Shown here piece by piece: positions 35,151 to 47,712 of a stretch of 64,000 nucleotides of DNA (position 1 is its first letter; every line of letters starts with the position of its first letter). Made by a program: the position numbers and the translations under genes. Below the pieces are notes generated by a model. The model was not told where the DNA came from. It made no database searches and saw nothing but the letters and a program-made list of their open reading frames with translations. This DNA is from Heterocephalus glaber (lineage: Eukaryota; Chordata; Mammalia; Rodentia; Bathyergidae): contig NW_004624855.1 in the NCBI RefSeq assembly GCF_000247695.1, positions 225,969-289,968 of the forward strand. The letters run 5' to 3'.

Positions 35151-36849
35151 GGATTTCTGCAAGCCAAGTCTGCTGGCTAAATCTAACACCAGGGAATGCA
35201 TTCTAGGAGGGAGATAGGGCAATGCCAGAACTTTCTGGGACTATCTCAAGATTCAGCTTCAATTTAGATAAGATAAAAATAGTTACATTTCATAGCACTT
35301 TATGTCCTGGGGTAAGTTGGCCCTGAAATATCAATTCTTTCATTCTAAATATTATTTATAGGGTGTTTTACAGTAACGTTTCCAAATAGATTGCCATGGA
35401 AAACCTTTACAATTGTAAGAATTATATGCAATGCAATAAGACACTCACAGTCCCAGGCACCAAGGGGACCACATACAGAGCAGCATCTACTGCCATTTTT
35501 TCCACTGAGATCCCAAAGAATTTTCCCATTACCTCCTTGAGTCATCTTTCACTTAATTTTCAATGATCCAAAAATCTGGAAGGAACTTGCTTCAGTCTGG
35601 TTTCTAGTAAAGAACACTTCCACAATACCATAAGCTGTTTTTAAATTATAATTGAGGTTGCATACTTATCCTATATATACCGTTTCTCCCTTTTCTCTTG
35701 GACATTATTTAAATCCCCCAAATTAATAATATTTAAGAGTTATAGTTCTAATTCCTGCATGTTTATCTTTAGGAAAGAGCGGAATATTACCAAGAATTGC
35801 GAGGAAGTAGATACTAACACTTTCCTCTAGATTTGTGCAACAAAAAATAAGGCATGAAAACAAATTTCTTTCCTGTGACATCAAAATAGTGAAAATTTTT
35901 AGAAAACAGCACACACTTCAAAACTGAAAATTAAAGTTCTTAACTGAAATGAGGTGAAGAACTATAGGAAGTGTCTTCTGCTTTTGCTGCTCAAATTCCT
36001 GCTGCTATGTTAACAACAGTCTCATCTGAAGGATTAGTGAGCAGGTCACTGAACTCTCTTGGAGGCATTGTACAGTATGTCTGCATCTGGTTCACAGGAT
36101 ATGTCAGATAAAGCAGGTTGCTGAACAGTGAAAAACGAGAAGAACTGAGAACAGAAGAGTGGTCCTGGAGAGCTAGGAGGCAGAGGGGAAGGAGCCAGCT
36201 CTCTGAGCTAGACAAGGACTGGCCACACAGTCCTAAGAAAAGCAATGAGAAAGAGTTTTCAGAAAGAAGAGGGAAAAGAGCTTCCAGGAAAAAGAGTTGA
36301 TCAAAGTGTCAAACTTTACAGAGCATCAAAAAAGCAAGTTTTTCTTCACAGTTTATAATCCCTGCAATATTTAGTGGAATGTAACTTCAACAAGAGTATA
36401 AACACCAAAATGTAATTCAAAAATTATGGTATCCTGGCAAGTGTGCCATCTCTGGTGGACACGGTGGCATAGTTAATAGTCAGTCCTTTGTACACTCTGA
36501 AGAGAGCAAGGGACTCAATAAATGTTATTGAGTTACCAGAGAGCAGAGAATCTCTATCCTGAGTGTGACTGATATGGCACAGTTTCAATCCATTAATGCA
36601 GGCTGGAATCATGTTGTGCTAATAAATAAGCTTGAGTCCCTGTAATTTTTCTTTTACTTCTAGTGCTGAGACAAGTTAGTCATTGGTGAGATGACAAATA
36701 TACACAAATTCCAACCATCACACACAGATATACACATATTCTATAGGAGAGAGGGTTAATAGTACTTATGTTATACTCACACTCATCCCTAACCCAAAGT
36801 AAAAAACATTTATACCATATACCACTGATGACTAAAATTTATGAAATCA
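35151..36849. other. Unassigned stretch
   Basis: No exon, RNA gene or clear repeat. 36118-36300 is purine-rich, which explains its open frame. Confidence 0.4.
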
Positions 36850-37130
36850 TCAAAAATTTACTTGTTTGATTTTTAACAGTTTTTGTTATGAAATTTCACA
36901 TTTACAGAGTTGCAAAAATAAAACTGATAGAAATTAATACCCATGATCCATACCTTTTCTCCAGATTCATCTACTGTTAACATTTTACTTCATTTGCGTT
37001 ATAGTGTTCTATCATTTATCTCTGTATGCATGCATATGTATCTGTACATATAGACATACATATATATGTCCACATACTTTTTGAAAAATCATTTGATGCA
37101 TTCTAAACTATTTGTTATTTCCTCTTGGTG
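36850..37130 (-). mobile_element. Probable old L1M-type fragment
   Basis: ACAGAGTTGCAAAAATAAAA, CTCCAGATTCATCTACTGTT, AACATTTTACTTCATTTGCG and a following alternating run (ATGCATGCATATGTAT) resemble a widespread old repeat that I link to antisense L1M 3' sequence. Family name uncertain. Confidence 0.4.
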
Positions 37131-38552
37131 AGTAAAGACCATCTGTACTACTTGCCCCAAGACTACAAAATACTAAGAAATGGATAAAATAAAAGACGTA
37201 CTTGAAAAGAAAGTGAAAAATATATGCTCGATCTCTAAACTGGCTCACATTGTGAGCAACAGGTAAATAAGAAGAGAACATGAATGTCATTAGAGGAAGG
37301 AAAAGGGAATTTATGTTTATTGGACATTGGTAATGTGAGACATATTTGATATACTATCAGCAAATACATCTTTAAAATTATATCAAAGCATACTTTCCAA
37401 ATCCAATAAATTAATTTGTAGCCACCTAAAAAATCAGCGGACCCCAATGATCTATGTCATGAAGGCATGAAAGGGAAAACTTGTTATTGGATATTCCCTA
37501 TGTGCCAGGCAGTCTACATAATACCAGCAAAAATGTCTATATTATTATGTGAAGAATACTTTGTAAAATCTGACTAATTAGTGGTCAGCTAAAAAAAAGG
37601 TTTTGATAGATTGAAGCACAGGACTTTAATTTTGATTTTAATTACTTAAAAATTAGTTTCATTTAGTAAATAGTAACTGAATACCTGTTGTCAGACACAC
37701 ATAGGCTGTGGATATGACAATGAGCGAATCTGAGATGTCACCCACTGCCTGTGAAGGTTACAGTTTAGTGTGTACCAAGCCTGGCTGAAAGTTTTCGTCA
37801 TTTGGTGAGCATTCAGAAAAATGTGAATGCTCTCTCTGCCTCCAGTGATTTCATCAGGGTCCCTGGGAGGTTCAGGAAATTACACTTCAGGATAATGAGG
37901 GCTAAGGTGGGGAAGAAAAGATGAAGTATATGAAAAATGTCACATATACATCAAACAAGGTCCTAAAGATCCCCGTTGAGTTTGAAGTAGGGGAGTGATG
38001 GGGTTGGAGGTAGGAGCACAGAGGAAATGGCCTGGTCAAAGGCCTGGACACAAGACAGATGGGTTCCTCCAGGTGTGCTGTTCAGGAAGATGGTTCTCAT
38101 CCCTAATCTGCTTAACTGATCTCATCTACTATTCAGGATTCAGACAGAGGAGCTTCATATCCCCAGGAGAAAATAAGAGCCCTAAATTCTATTATACCAG
38201 TAGAGAGTCTTCTTTGTGTTTCTTTAGCCCATCTGAAAATCCACATTCACACACCTTTGCAAATCTTTCTTGCATGATTATCAGGGAAATACTTTTAATA
38301 CCTTATTCACATGCAGTTACTGGAACATTGATACTCATCTCTCTGTCCTGCTAGTTAAAATTTCCCACAGGCCTAGAGCTATTAACACAATTTTTTTCAT
38401 TAGCATTAACTTCTGTGTGGGAGCAGGTAGGATTTAGGCAGAACACTAGACCTCATTTGTAGCCCCAAAGGAAAACAGTTTCATTAAGAGCAGCAATAAC
38501 TGAGAGTTTGTTCATTTTGAAGACAGCTACCAGGCAGTCTGTGAAAGAAGGC
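37131..38552. other. Unassigned stretch with MIR/L2-like traces
   Basis: 37484-37540 (ATGTGCCAGGCAGTCTACAT) reads as an antisense MIR end, and 37670-37790 has weak L2/MIR-like similarity. The 119-codon frame at 37995-38354 has no domain. Confidence 0.4.
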
Positions 38553-38900
38553 TGTGCTACAGTTTGAATGTGCCACCCAAAAAGTATGCACCAGAATCTA
38601 TCCGTAATGCAACAGGGTTAGAAGATGGGGCCTAATGAGAGGTGTTTAGTTTAGGAGTATGCCTCCCTTAGACAAGGATTAACGTAGATTACAAAAGGGG
38701 TTGAGGTTGCAAGTTATCTCTCTTGCTCTCTTTCTTGCCCTCTTTGTATTTCTGCCACAAAATGATATAAGAAGGCTCTCACTGGTGGTAGGCCCCTTGA
38801 CCTTGAACTTCCCAGCCACCAGAACTAACCAAAATAAATTTATTTTTTCTGTAAATTAACTAGCCTGTGGTCTACGACAGCAACAGAATGGACCAAGATA
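38553..38900 (+). mobile_element. MaLR-type LTR (MST/MLT1-like)
   Basis: TGTGCTACAGTTTGAATGTG at the start, GATGGGGCCTAATGAGAGG, CTCTCTTGCTCTCTTTCTTG, AACTTCCCAGCCACCAGAAC, AAAATAAATTTATTTTTTCT and GAATGGACCAAGATA at the end follow the MaLR LTR layout with its AATAAA-type signal. Target duplication not clear. Confidence 0.75.
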
Positions 38901-40149
38901 GGCTATAAACCCAAAAGCCTGACTTTAAGATTTTAATATACTGCCAATAATCACAATCCAAAGGGTAAAAATACATGCACTGAAGCTAAGAATGTGGTCC
39001 ACACACTTGCTTTTTCAACCCAGTTTTATGCCCAGATACCATCATGGGAATTAACAGTAGCAACCATCAACACCAGAACAACGCCATGCATATCCATACA
39101 ATTTCCATAATACTCATGTCTTTCTATAGATGCAACTGTATAGGATTAGTGTGGCTTTATGTGCACATCTATAGCATCTAATTTAATATAGCTGGCATGC
39201 CTTAGAAGAGTGCATTCATGATGCCTGCTTTAATACAAAGCTTTGATCTGCTTGACATAAAATGTAGCCTTGCTTACATGCAGCCACATTAAGATTAAAA
39301 TGATTTGCAATTTTAGGATAACTTGGAAGAAGAATTTAGATAGGTGCAATTTATTTTTACTGCATATTTTTATAATATGTATGAGGCATAATAATTTACA
39401 GAAATTTAAGATAAGTTCTATTCTAAAAGGAATATAAATTTCCATTTTTTTCTTCTTAGGCATTCTTGTTTAATAACCATAGCTGACCTTATTCTATATA
39501 CTCTAGAGTTGCCTGAAAGGTACATAACATTATATTTTGCTATTTTTGTTCACAAACACATAGAACCTTGGCTACATGTCTCTATTCACCTCAGATATTG
39601 ACTGCAAGGGACTCATTCTTCTGCAGTACATTATGTGGTAGGCTTTGTTATTTTTCCTTTCTTTGCTTTTGCTTCAATAAATAGAAATCCATGCTGGTAT
39701 TTCAATGTATCTAACAACGTTCCTAAGTGAATTAATCAGAAACCAGTGTCACATAAAGGGTAATTCTCCCATGTGGATTCTTGTAAAGGGCCCAACCATA
39801 TCATCCACAAATTCCAAATATGTAACAGCCGTTTAAGTGATGGATGTTAAATAAGTGTTTGCTGAATTAAATTAAAATCCAACATTTCCTAGGGTTGCTA
39901 CATTTTATACAAAAACAATAAACATTCAGCCACTGAAGTCCAGACGATCAGATCTTGTGTCTCCTCAGAACCTGCCTGCTGTGTTAAAATTCATTTCCAT
40001 GGAAGGAAGTGTTAGAGGCAATCATTCCTCACAGGACCCCATTCAAGGTCTATTTTCCTCCCTTTGCTCACCCTCTTTCTGGATATCATACCCCTTATAG
40101 CAATGAAACAGCAAGACTAGGATTCTAGGGCATGACTGGACCTTGACAA
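38901..40149. other. Unassigned stretch
   Basis: No exon, RNA gene or clear repeat recognised. Confidence 0.45.
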
Positions 40150-40310
40150 AAAAGAGGAAGGCTACCATGTGCCTAGTACCTACCATAAATCAGGTGCACT
40201 ATGAAGTGCTCTATTGGATGTATACCCCTTCACATGTTTGACTAATAACTTTACAGAGAAGCATTTATGTCTCAGTTGAGACTGAGAGGATTAACTCATT
40301 CAGGGTCTTT
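40150..40310 (-). mobile_element. MIR SINE fragment
   Basis: CACTATGAAGTGCTCTATTG and GAGAGGATTAACTCATTCAG on the plus strand are the complement of MIR landmarks, in the expected order. Confidence 0.45.
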
Positions 40311-40319
40311 CCTGTTTTT

Positions 40320-40497
40320 ATTCTGCTCCATCATCAAAAGGCTGTTTGACCACTATCTGCCAAACTCCCCAACAGATTAAAAGCTACATCTTTCTCTGTC
40401 TTGCTCACTGTCTTCTCTGCAACAATCAGCCCAGGGCCTGGAACATAGGAGGTGCTCAACAAGCATTTGTTGAATGGGTGATAGATGAATAAATAAA
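40320..40497 (+). mobile_element. LINE-2 3' end
   Basis: CAGCCCAGGGCCTGGAACAT, AGGAGGTGCTCAACAAGCAT and TTGTTGAATGGGTGATAGAT form the characteristic L2 3' terminus. Ancient; no coding part. Confidence 0.7.
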
Positions 40498-40728
40498 ACT
40501 TGCCATTTATCCTATTGATTAAAACCTTCACTAGATTAACTAATGTTCTATATTGAATCCATCAAAATCTGTCTCTTTTATATGTACCAAGTTGATACAA
40601 ATGAACAGAGAAGATCAGTTTTATCACTCACTGTATCCTGGTACCAATGATTTCTAAAAAATGCAGGCAGGATTTCAAGATAGAGATGTACCAGGGCAAC
40701 AGATATTCATCATCAACAATCACATGTT

Positions 40729-40790
40729 GTTGGGCTGAGCACTTGCCTAGCATGTTGGAGGCTCTAGGTTTGAACCTCAGGACTGTCAAC
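40729..40790 (+). mobile_element. ID-like SINE, internally degraded
   Basis: GGGCTGAGCACTTGCCTAGC, then the B box GGTTTGAACCTC. The GGATTTAGCTCAG part is missing. A purine-rich run at 40800-40870 follows and may derive from its tail. Confidence 0.6.
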
Positions 40791-40799
40791 AACGAGAAT

Positions 40800-40872
40800 G
40801 AGACAGGGTGTGGAGGGGGTAGGAAGCGGGAAGGAGGGAGAAAGAGAAAGAAAGAAGAGAGAAAGGGAAAAA
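40800..40872. repeat. Purine-rich low-complexity run
   Basis: Almost pure A/G sequence (GGGAAGGAGGGAGAAAGAGA). It creates the short open frame at 40647-40907, which is not a gene. Confidence 0.85.
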
Positions 40873-41589
40873 AATCACAAGATAAGATCATCACTTTTGC
40901 TCAATAGATGCAATGAAGCCTGGAAACTGAAATTTTTGAGCAGGAAGGGGAGCTGGAGCTGAATGCAGTTTACTATCCTCCTCAGTGGATAGTAAACTTC
41001 AGGAAGGAATCTCAGCTTCCTTCCACAGTAAGCAACAAATTCCAAAGGTAAAAGACTTGAGACTCTTGTTGAAGGTTAAAAATAGGCCATGGCTCTTCAG
41101 GCACAAAAAGCAATACAATATTTATTCTATAATATATATTTTATATGAAGCTTAATATCATTCTTTGGGAACTAAGAGGCTTTTTAAAGGTTGGAAAGGC
41201 AATGGAATTCCTTTATTTGTAATTAGATATCACAGAAAAATTAATATTTAATAAATAAAACTTTAGTACTAAAATGTTAATATGGAATATGAAGGAGCAT
41301 TCTATAATAGCAGTAATATTTCTAGAACACAAACAGAAAAACAAGATGTCTCTAGTTAAATTTGTTACTGTAGACACTCATTTCAATAAGATTTAGAATA
41401 ATATGAAGTTTACATATATAATTATTTTTTAAAAACTGTGAATCATACTGAACTACAAGCTAAAAACTATACATTATCTGAAGTCAGAGGTTTAATTTTT
41501 AATTTGTCCCATATGTGTCAGCCTTTAAATTTTGTTTTTAAATTCACAGATGAGAAAACTTCTAGATTTCCTTAATATTATTTTTTAAA

Positions 41590-41860
41590 TCCTATCTTTT
41601 CTCCTTTCCTTCTCCTCCTCCTACCCCTACTTCCCCTTCTCTTTCTCCTCCCTCTTTTTCATGTTGGTATGTGTATTTGTGTGTATGTTTGTAGAACTGG
41701 GATCAAAACAAGCCTCTCATACATAAAACCATATTAATGTATAACATGAGCTACTATCTAATACTGTAGGAAGAAAAGGAAGAGAAAGAAAAAAGGAAGG
41801 GAGGAAGGGAAAGAAAGGAAGAAGGAAGAAAAAGAAAACGGAAATATAAAAAGAATCAAT
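41590..41860. repeat. Pyrimidine run and facing purine run around a degraded ID remnant
   Basis: 41595-41660 is C/T-rich (CTTCTCCTCCTCCTACCC). 41695-41760 reads on the minus strand as a very degraded ID-like SINE. 41768-41850 is A/G-rich (GGAAGGGAGGAAGGGAAAG). Opposed pyrimidine and purine tracts could pair into a hairpin or triplex. Confidence 0.6.
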
Positions 41861-42012
41861 ATAATATTTTAAAAGTATTAAACATTATAGAAAGCTAAAT
41901 ATTTAGTCTTTATTAAAATGTTTCTTATTTTTTACTTATTCAAAAATAATTCGCTGAGGTAGTTCTATCAGTCTAGTTTTACTTAAAGAAGAAACATCAA
42001 AAATTAGATTTA

Positions 42013-42055
42013 TCAAGCACAAGGTCCCAAGTTCAATCCCCAGTACCAAAAAAAA
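42013..42055 (+). mobile_element. 5'-truncated ID-like SINE
   Basis: Only the 3' half is present: CAAGCACAAGGTCCCAAG, GTTCAATCCCCAGTACC, poly-A. It starts directly after AAATTAGATTTA (42001-42012) and ends before AAATTATATTTA (42056-42067), a target duplication with one change. It was therefore short when inserted, not later trimmed. Confidence 0.8.
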
Positions 42056-42067
42056 AAATTATATTTA

Positions 42068-44150
42068 ACTATTTTCTTCTTATTATTTACATACATACAT
42101 GATTTTTAAACTATATTGTTATAATTTAATATATCTTCCCTCCATGGTATAAGATTACTTTTTCATTAAATTGTAGAAATATGAATCATGGCATGCATCT
42201 TTCTCACACTAATAGGTACAAATATCCAAAATTTATGTGTAGAATTCCCCTAAAGTAAGATTCAGGGTTCTAATCCACTAGTGGTACTGTTTATTGCTCA
42301 TACTATTGATAATTTGTACAAATACTCTAAATTTAGCATTTAAATAATTAAACTAAGGTAAAATCCCCAAAATAATGCTATAAGAAATAATTTACAGCAT
42401 TCAATTTAATTGCCATGGTGACTGTTGCTATTTAATAGTTTAGGAGTAGAAAATTGCTCATTGGTAACTATAATTCTATAAAGGAAAAGAATATCTATCT
42501 TTACCTTTTAATGAAAATCAATAAGCCATATGATAATAAGAGGAAAAACCATTTCAGGACAAGGGGAGGAAATGCCATTTCTGAACCAAGGGAGACAGCA
42601 TGATGTTTTCTCTGGAACATTTCTTTAAGCTGTAATATATTTGCTGTATATATGGTTCCAATCAGTCCACATCTGACTGAAGACTGCTGAATATTAAAGT
42701 TCTCTGGTATACACAGTAAAGAGAGAGCAGTTCACAGAGCTGAGTCTGGGTGCATCTGCCTGCTGGGAGCTACTAAGACCATGCTTTCCTCCACATTGTT
42801 GGAGGGCAAGAGGAAGAGTAGGGCATGGTATCAGCAGCTCTCACAGCCCCAGCCTCCCTTCCTGCTCCTACCTTCCTCTTAGCCAGAAGAAAACTTCTGA
42901 GTGGTTAAAAACTGCCCCCAAATCCACAGGCAATGAGATTCTACTTGTCATTGTTTTCTGTCCTTATCATCCCCATCATGGTGGCCTCGCCTAACCACCA
43001 TGCCTGCTCCCACATGGTAGAGTGGCACCATCCTTGGTGCATGGTTTTTGCACACAGGTAGGAAAAGTGAAGAGATAAAGAGATGGGAGACCATTTCTTT
43101 TAAGCTTGGGATGTATCTAGGGAAGGAAATGTATAAAAATTGTCCTTGTCATCACTGTAGATCACTTCAGGCAAACACAACATAGAAGAAGTAGAACAGG
43201 CCCAGGGGATCAAGCTCCAAAGAATGGAAAAACATTATTTCCAAGATTGAGCAGTCAGTAAGCATTGAGTAGATCATCTTGAAGGGAGAAAGCCTCCCTG
43301 AAAATGCAGTTATTGAGAAGTGCATAAAAATGAAACTTGGAGTATTACAGATTGCAAGACTAACAATTCTCTGTATTAATATTAAGCACTCAGAGTGAAG
43401 GACACAAATATTACTCATGGCCTAATGGCCCAGCAGACCTAAATTGTGAAGATTACTGGGCATTTCTAATGCTCATTAATCAGCTGGCATGTTGTTTAGC
43501 ATTTGTCTCTTGTCCTCCTTGTCTACTCCTTGGCTAAAACTCTAAGCGAGTGAATATAACATCCAGGCACCTAAATGGTAGCCCAAGTCCAAAATGTTAC
43601 AAAAAGCATGACATAATATAAGAAGTTGTATTTAAATAATTTCAAAATTGTAGCTAAGTTGGCTGTAAAGTTTGAGGCGGGGGGAGGGGATTAAAACAGT
43701 TTGTCTTAAGAATAAAAATTCTTTAAAATATCTGAGCATTTAGGGAGGAAAAAGCAAAATTTTAAAAAAATTCTCTGAACTAGTTTGACAACCTATTCCT
43801 CAACAAAGTATAATTTTTGTTTTTACTCTTTCATATTTTTGCCTGATCTGTCTGACTTACAATAGGAAATTGTAATAGTTCATTCCAATATCGAGTTATG
43901 CAAACTTCTGAAATAATCAATATTATTAATATGAGGTCTAACACAGAAGTGTACAATCAGAAGCGCTGCTCATTTGTAAGCGATAAAATCTGTATTTTGC
44001 TTTAGTTTATTGAAAAGAAGATTTGAGTTACAAGGAATCTAAGAGTGATATAGTTATTTGGTGCCTCCATTCATAATCGAACAGTAGGCAACAATTTACT
44101 TTGCAACCTACCTTTCTTTTCATGTCTATTGTTGGAGCATCACATCAAAT
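42068..44150. other. Unassigned AT-rich stretch
   Basis: No exon, RNA gene or named repeat recognised. 42720-43050 is a G+C-richer patch without frame. Confidence 0.45.
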
Positions 44151-44163
44151 TATTTTAAGGCAG

Positions 44164-44237
44164 GGCCGGGGATTTAGTTCAGTGGTTTCACCGCCTGCTG
44201 CGCAAGCGCAAGGACCTGAGTTCGCTCTCCAGTACCA

Positions 44238-44319
<82 letters not shown>

Positions 44320-44386
44320 GTATATATATATATATATGTGTGTGTGTATATATATATGTGTGTATATATATATATATTTATTTATT
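44164..44386 (+). mobile_element. ID-like SINE with tail turned into TA/TG microsatellite
   Basis: GGCCGGGGATTTAGTTCAGT (A box), GCGCAAGCGCAAGGACC and GTTCGCTCTCCAGTACC are followed by about 145 bases of alternating TA, TG and TTTA units. TATTTTAAGGCAG flanks the whole unit exactly (44151-44163 and 44387-44399), so the microsatellite lies inside the insertion. The frame at 44101-44394 is an artefact of the repeat. Confidence 0.93.
44238..44386. repeat. Compound (TA)n(TG)n(TA)n(TTTA)n microsatellite
   Basis: Tail of the SINE above. A long TA block, a TG block of about 15 units, then mixed TATATG and TTTA blocks. Highly likely to vary in length between individuals. Confidence 0.95.
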
Positions 44387-44399
44387 TATTTTAAGGCAG

Positions 44400-45875
44400 C
44401 CTGACAAGATGTGAGTCACTGGAAGTTTTGGTGGCAAGTGGGTTTTTAAGTCATCTAGTTTGTAGAAGCGTATTTATCACAATTACAAGTAGCATCCACT
44501 CTCTTCAGGCTACTTAGAATAAAATTTAACGTATTCATGCATTTAATGACACTTAGGATCTAGCTGGGACCTATGGTGGTCATCCTGGTTTGTCTGGACT
44601 TGCAGTTTTTCTTATTAAGGTTTTACTAAAATAATTCTATTTAGAAATTAATGTTTTATGTCTTCTTTCCTACAAAGGATTTTTATAATGTACAAATTTT
44701 ATTGCAATTTTCTAATGAATATATACACTTATATACATAAATCTATATACATAATTTTCTTAATGTAATCATGATTTTCTTGCTGGGTTTTTTTTAATTT
44801 GTTCAAAAATATGGCTAGAACAAAAGATTGATTGGATTTCTTTTAAAGTATGTAAATATGTTTTTTAAAGGATAAAGACAAATTGAGGGTTAAAGATCTG
44901 AAAATGGGCAGTCTTTCACGCACAAAAGTAAGTCAAGGAACAACAGATTGAAATATCTTCTTTCTTGATTCCTCACTCAAAATGATTGTTTTTTTGTTAG
45001 TGTATGTTCATAATAGATATAACATTCTAGTATTCAATTGTTAGAAATACATAGAATTATGAATCTATATCAAGTGAAGGTATTTCAATAATACATTTAC
45101 TCATTAGCAAATATTCCCTCAGGTTTTGGCAAACCTATCAAAAATTTAACAATATAGTATCACTATCTCTTAATGTCTTCAAATGCCACTGTGCTCTAAT
45201 GGAGAGTTTAGGATATCTGAAATTGGAGGCCCAGATATGAATCCATCCCTTTCTAACATCAGGACTATGAACTGAGCAATTTTTGAACTACTATCTCTGA
45301 TCCTGAGCTTCATATCAGTAAGATGAAAAGCAGAAAGTCACACTGGGCAGTTATTATTGAAATTGAAAAGAAATCTTTATGATAACTATAAGTGTTTATT
45401 TTCCTTTTCATTCTATTAAGTATATGTAGTCTATTCTAAATACCATAGGGAACTGATTCTTATCATCATTCATCTTTTAAAAATATTTGTGTTGGCTTTT
45501 CTTTAATTGCTGAAAATTTTAATTTTTTTCCTTTGAGACCTATAATTTTCCCTTCACTTTCCCCTCAGAATGAAAATTTCTTACTGATTACTCTATTATA
45601 TGTAAATCAATTTAAATAATAATATTTGTTTCATTGAAACATTTGTCAGTTTCTGAAAATACAGTTAGCCCTTCATATTGTAGATGTAACAAACCTCAGA
45701 TAAAAAATGTTAAAAATGAATTGCATCTGTACTGAACATACAGACTTACTTCTTTGTCAATATTTCCTCAACAATATAGTATGACAACTATTTATGTAGC
45801 ATTCATATTGTATCAGACAATATAAGTAATGTGAAGAAATTTAAAGCATATAGGGGGATGTATGTAGATTCTACG
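44400..45875. other. Unassigned AT-rich stretch with one MIR
   Basis: Only the MIR at 45195-45370 was recognised. Confidence 0.45.
45195..45370 (+). mobile_element. MIR SINE
   Basis: GGAGGCCCAGATATGAATCC (tRNA-like B-box region), GGACTATGAACTGAGCAATT and CTTCATATCAGTAAGATGAA follow the MIR order on the plus strand. Confidence 0.55.
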
Positions 45876-46280
45876 TATTATGGTTTAGATCTGAAATGCT
45901 CCTCAGAAGTCTTGTTAGAGGTGGGGCTTTTGGAAGGTGGTTAGATCATAGGAGTGCTATACTCATCACCAAATTGATCCATTAATGTGTTCATAGCTCT
46001 ATGTGGTATTAGGAGGTGGGGCCTAGTTAGAAAAGGTGTGTCACTGGGGGCATGCCTTTGGAGGATATATCTCCCTTCCCAACCCCTCCCTTCTCTCTCT
46101 GCTTCCTGATTGTAATGGGATGAGCAGCTGCCCTCTGCTATGCTCTTCCACCATGATTTTTGCGTTGTAGTTGGTCAGTCATGGCCCGAACCCACCAAAA
46201 TTATGAGCCAAAATAAACCACTCCTCCTTTAATGTGTGGGTGTCAGTATTCTGTCCAAGATTATGAAAGTGACTAATACA
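45876..46280 (+). mobile_element. Solo MaLR-type LTR, sense
   Basis: A 405-base LTR of the same family as the antisense copies at 9680, 23995 and 47297. Shared landmarks: GGTTTAGATCTGAAATG, GGAGGTGGGGCCTAGTTAG, ATGAGCCAAAATAAACCACT and GAAAGTGACTAATACA at the end. Target duplication not clear. No internal region. Confidence 0.75.
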
Positions 46281-47296
46281 GAATGTAAATGCTACATTGT
46301 TTTGTATAAAGAATTTGAACATCCATAGACTTTGGTATCCTTGCGGATCTTGGAGCCAGTCCTCCTGGATACTGATAAGTGACTGCATATGTAACAGAAG
46401 GTACAATTTATAGTTAAGGTATTTTCACATTAACACACTCAATGATTTCCAAGTATTCTAAGAAGTGATGACAAAAGCCACAATGACATATCTTGTCACT
46501 ATAATTTGTATAGTATTAGATAATGTTCTTCAGTTTAAGAAATTCTATATTCAGAATAGCAACAATCCTTCTAAATTCTGTAGTGTCTTCGAGAATTCCT
46601 CTTACCAGAACTAACAGATCTTAGCAACTTGGAATGGAGACTATGGCCAAAATAAGCCTGATAACGTATATGTGGATAACATAAATGTGATTTATTTAGG
46701 TTACTATTAAGTAATGATAAAATACAAAACAAATACTTGAAATTCATACTAAGAAATTTCTGAGAGCTGAAGTTTTTGTGCTACACATTTTTTATAAAAC
46801 CTTTCCTGACCAACCCATCTTATGGGAGTACTCACCTCCATATTACTGTTTTAATTTTCTCATAGCAATTAACACTTTTTGAAATTATAGTTTTCCTTGA
46901 TTAAGTAAATTAATTGTCACCCTCTCCAAACTTAACATTTCACGGGACTTCAGGCCTTGATACTTGTTCACAGTAGTACCCAACCAGCAAATACAGTGGC
47001 CCATCAAGGCACAATCAATTTTTGATGCATTAAAAGAAATTAAAATAGAGAAGAAAGGAGGTAATAAGAGAGAGTCCAGGAAAGAGTTGATAAAACAAGT
47101 AGCTTTTGTCAATCCGTCCAAAGTAAAGACGATTAAATGTTACAATTTTGGTGTTTTTTACATCCAGAAACTTCTACCCTATAATAACCACTCTTAAATT
47201 AAGGTGTGGTAGCAGCTTTATTTCCAAAAAATCTGTGGCCAAACTAGAACACATTCAGAAAAATTGTGCATGTGAAGACAGAAAGTATATGATGTA
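46281..47296. other. Unassigned stretch
   Basis: No exon, RNA gene or clear repeat recognised. Overlapping frames at 46885-47197 on both strands show no domain. Confidence 0.45.
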
Positions 47297-47707
47297 TGTT
47301 TTGGTCACTTTCTTGTTGCTGGGACAAAATACCTTGCACCCACAAGGTAAAGGAGGAAAGGTTTATTTTAGCTCATAGTTTATAGAGGTTTCAATCCATA
47401 GTTAGTTGGGTCCAAAGTGGCATGGCAGAGAAAAAGCAATTCATGGCAGAGTCAGCAGGAAGCAGCATCGAGCCTATCTTTCTCTTTTATCCATCCAGGA
47501 TACAAGCCTATTAGATGGTGCCACCCACACAGAGGGTGGAGCTTTCCATTTTCACACTCAGAACTATGTTAAACCAATTAGTGGACTGATTTAGTTGTTA
47601 CACACCCTTAATCCACATTCACACACTCTAAATCCATCTAATTCCAAAAGGTCCCACTTACAATCACATGAACTTTTGAGGGGAACTTTTAAATTCATGT
47701 CATAACA
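47297..47707 (-). mobile_element. Solo MaLR-type LTR, antisense
   Basis: A 411-base LTR: TGTTTTGGTCACTTTCTTGT at the left, GAAAGGTTTATTTTAGCTCA, CCACCCACACAGAGGGTGGA in the middle, and CATGTCATAACA at the right. ATGTA (47292-47296) and ATGCA (47708-47712) fit a five-base target duplication with one change. Solo. Confidence 0.82.
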
Positions 47708-47712
47708 ATGCA

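Noticed and set aside
37995..38354. 119-codon frame on the plus strand
   Set aside because: No domain; contains low-complexity serine/phenylalanine-rich stretches without family likeness.
41590..41860. Promoter or origin suggested by opposed pyrimidine and purine tracts
   Set aside because: No TATA box, CpG island or conserved core; best explained by microsatellite drift around a degraded SINE.
44101..44394. 97-codon frame with alternating IY and CV residues
   Set aside because: Created by the SINE and its TA/TG microsatellite.
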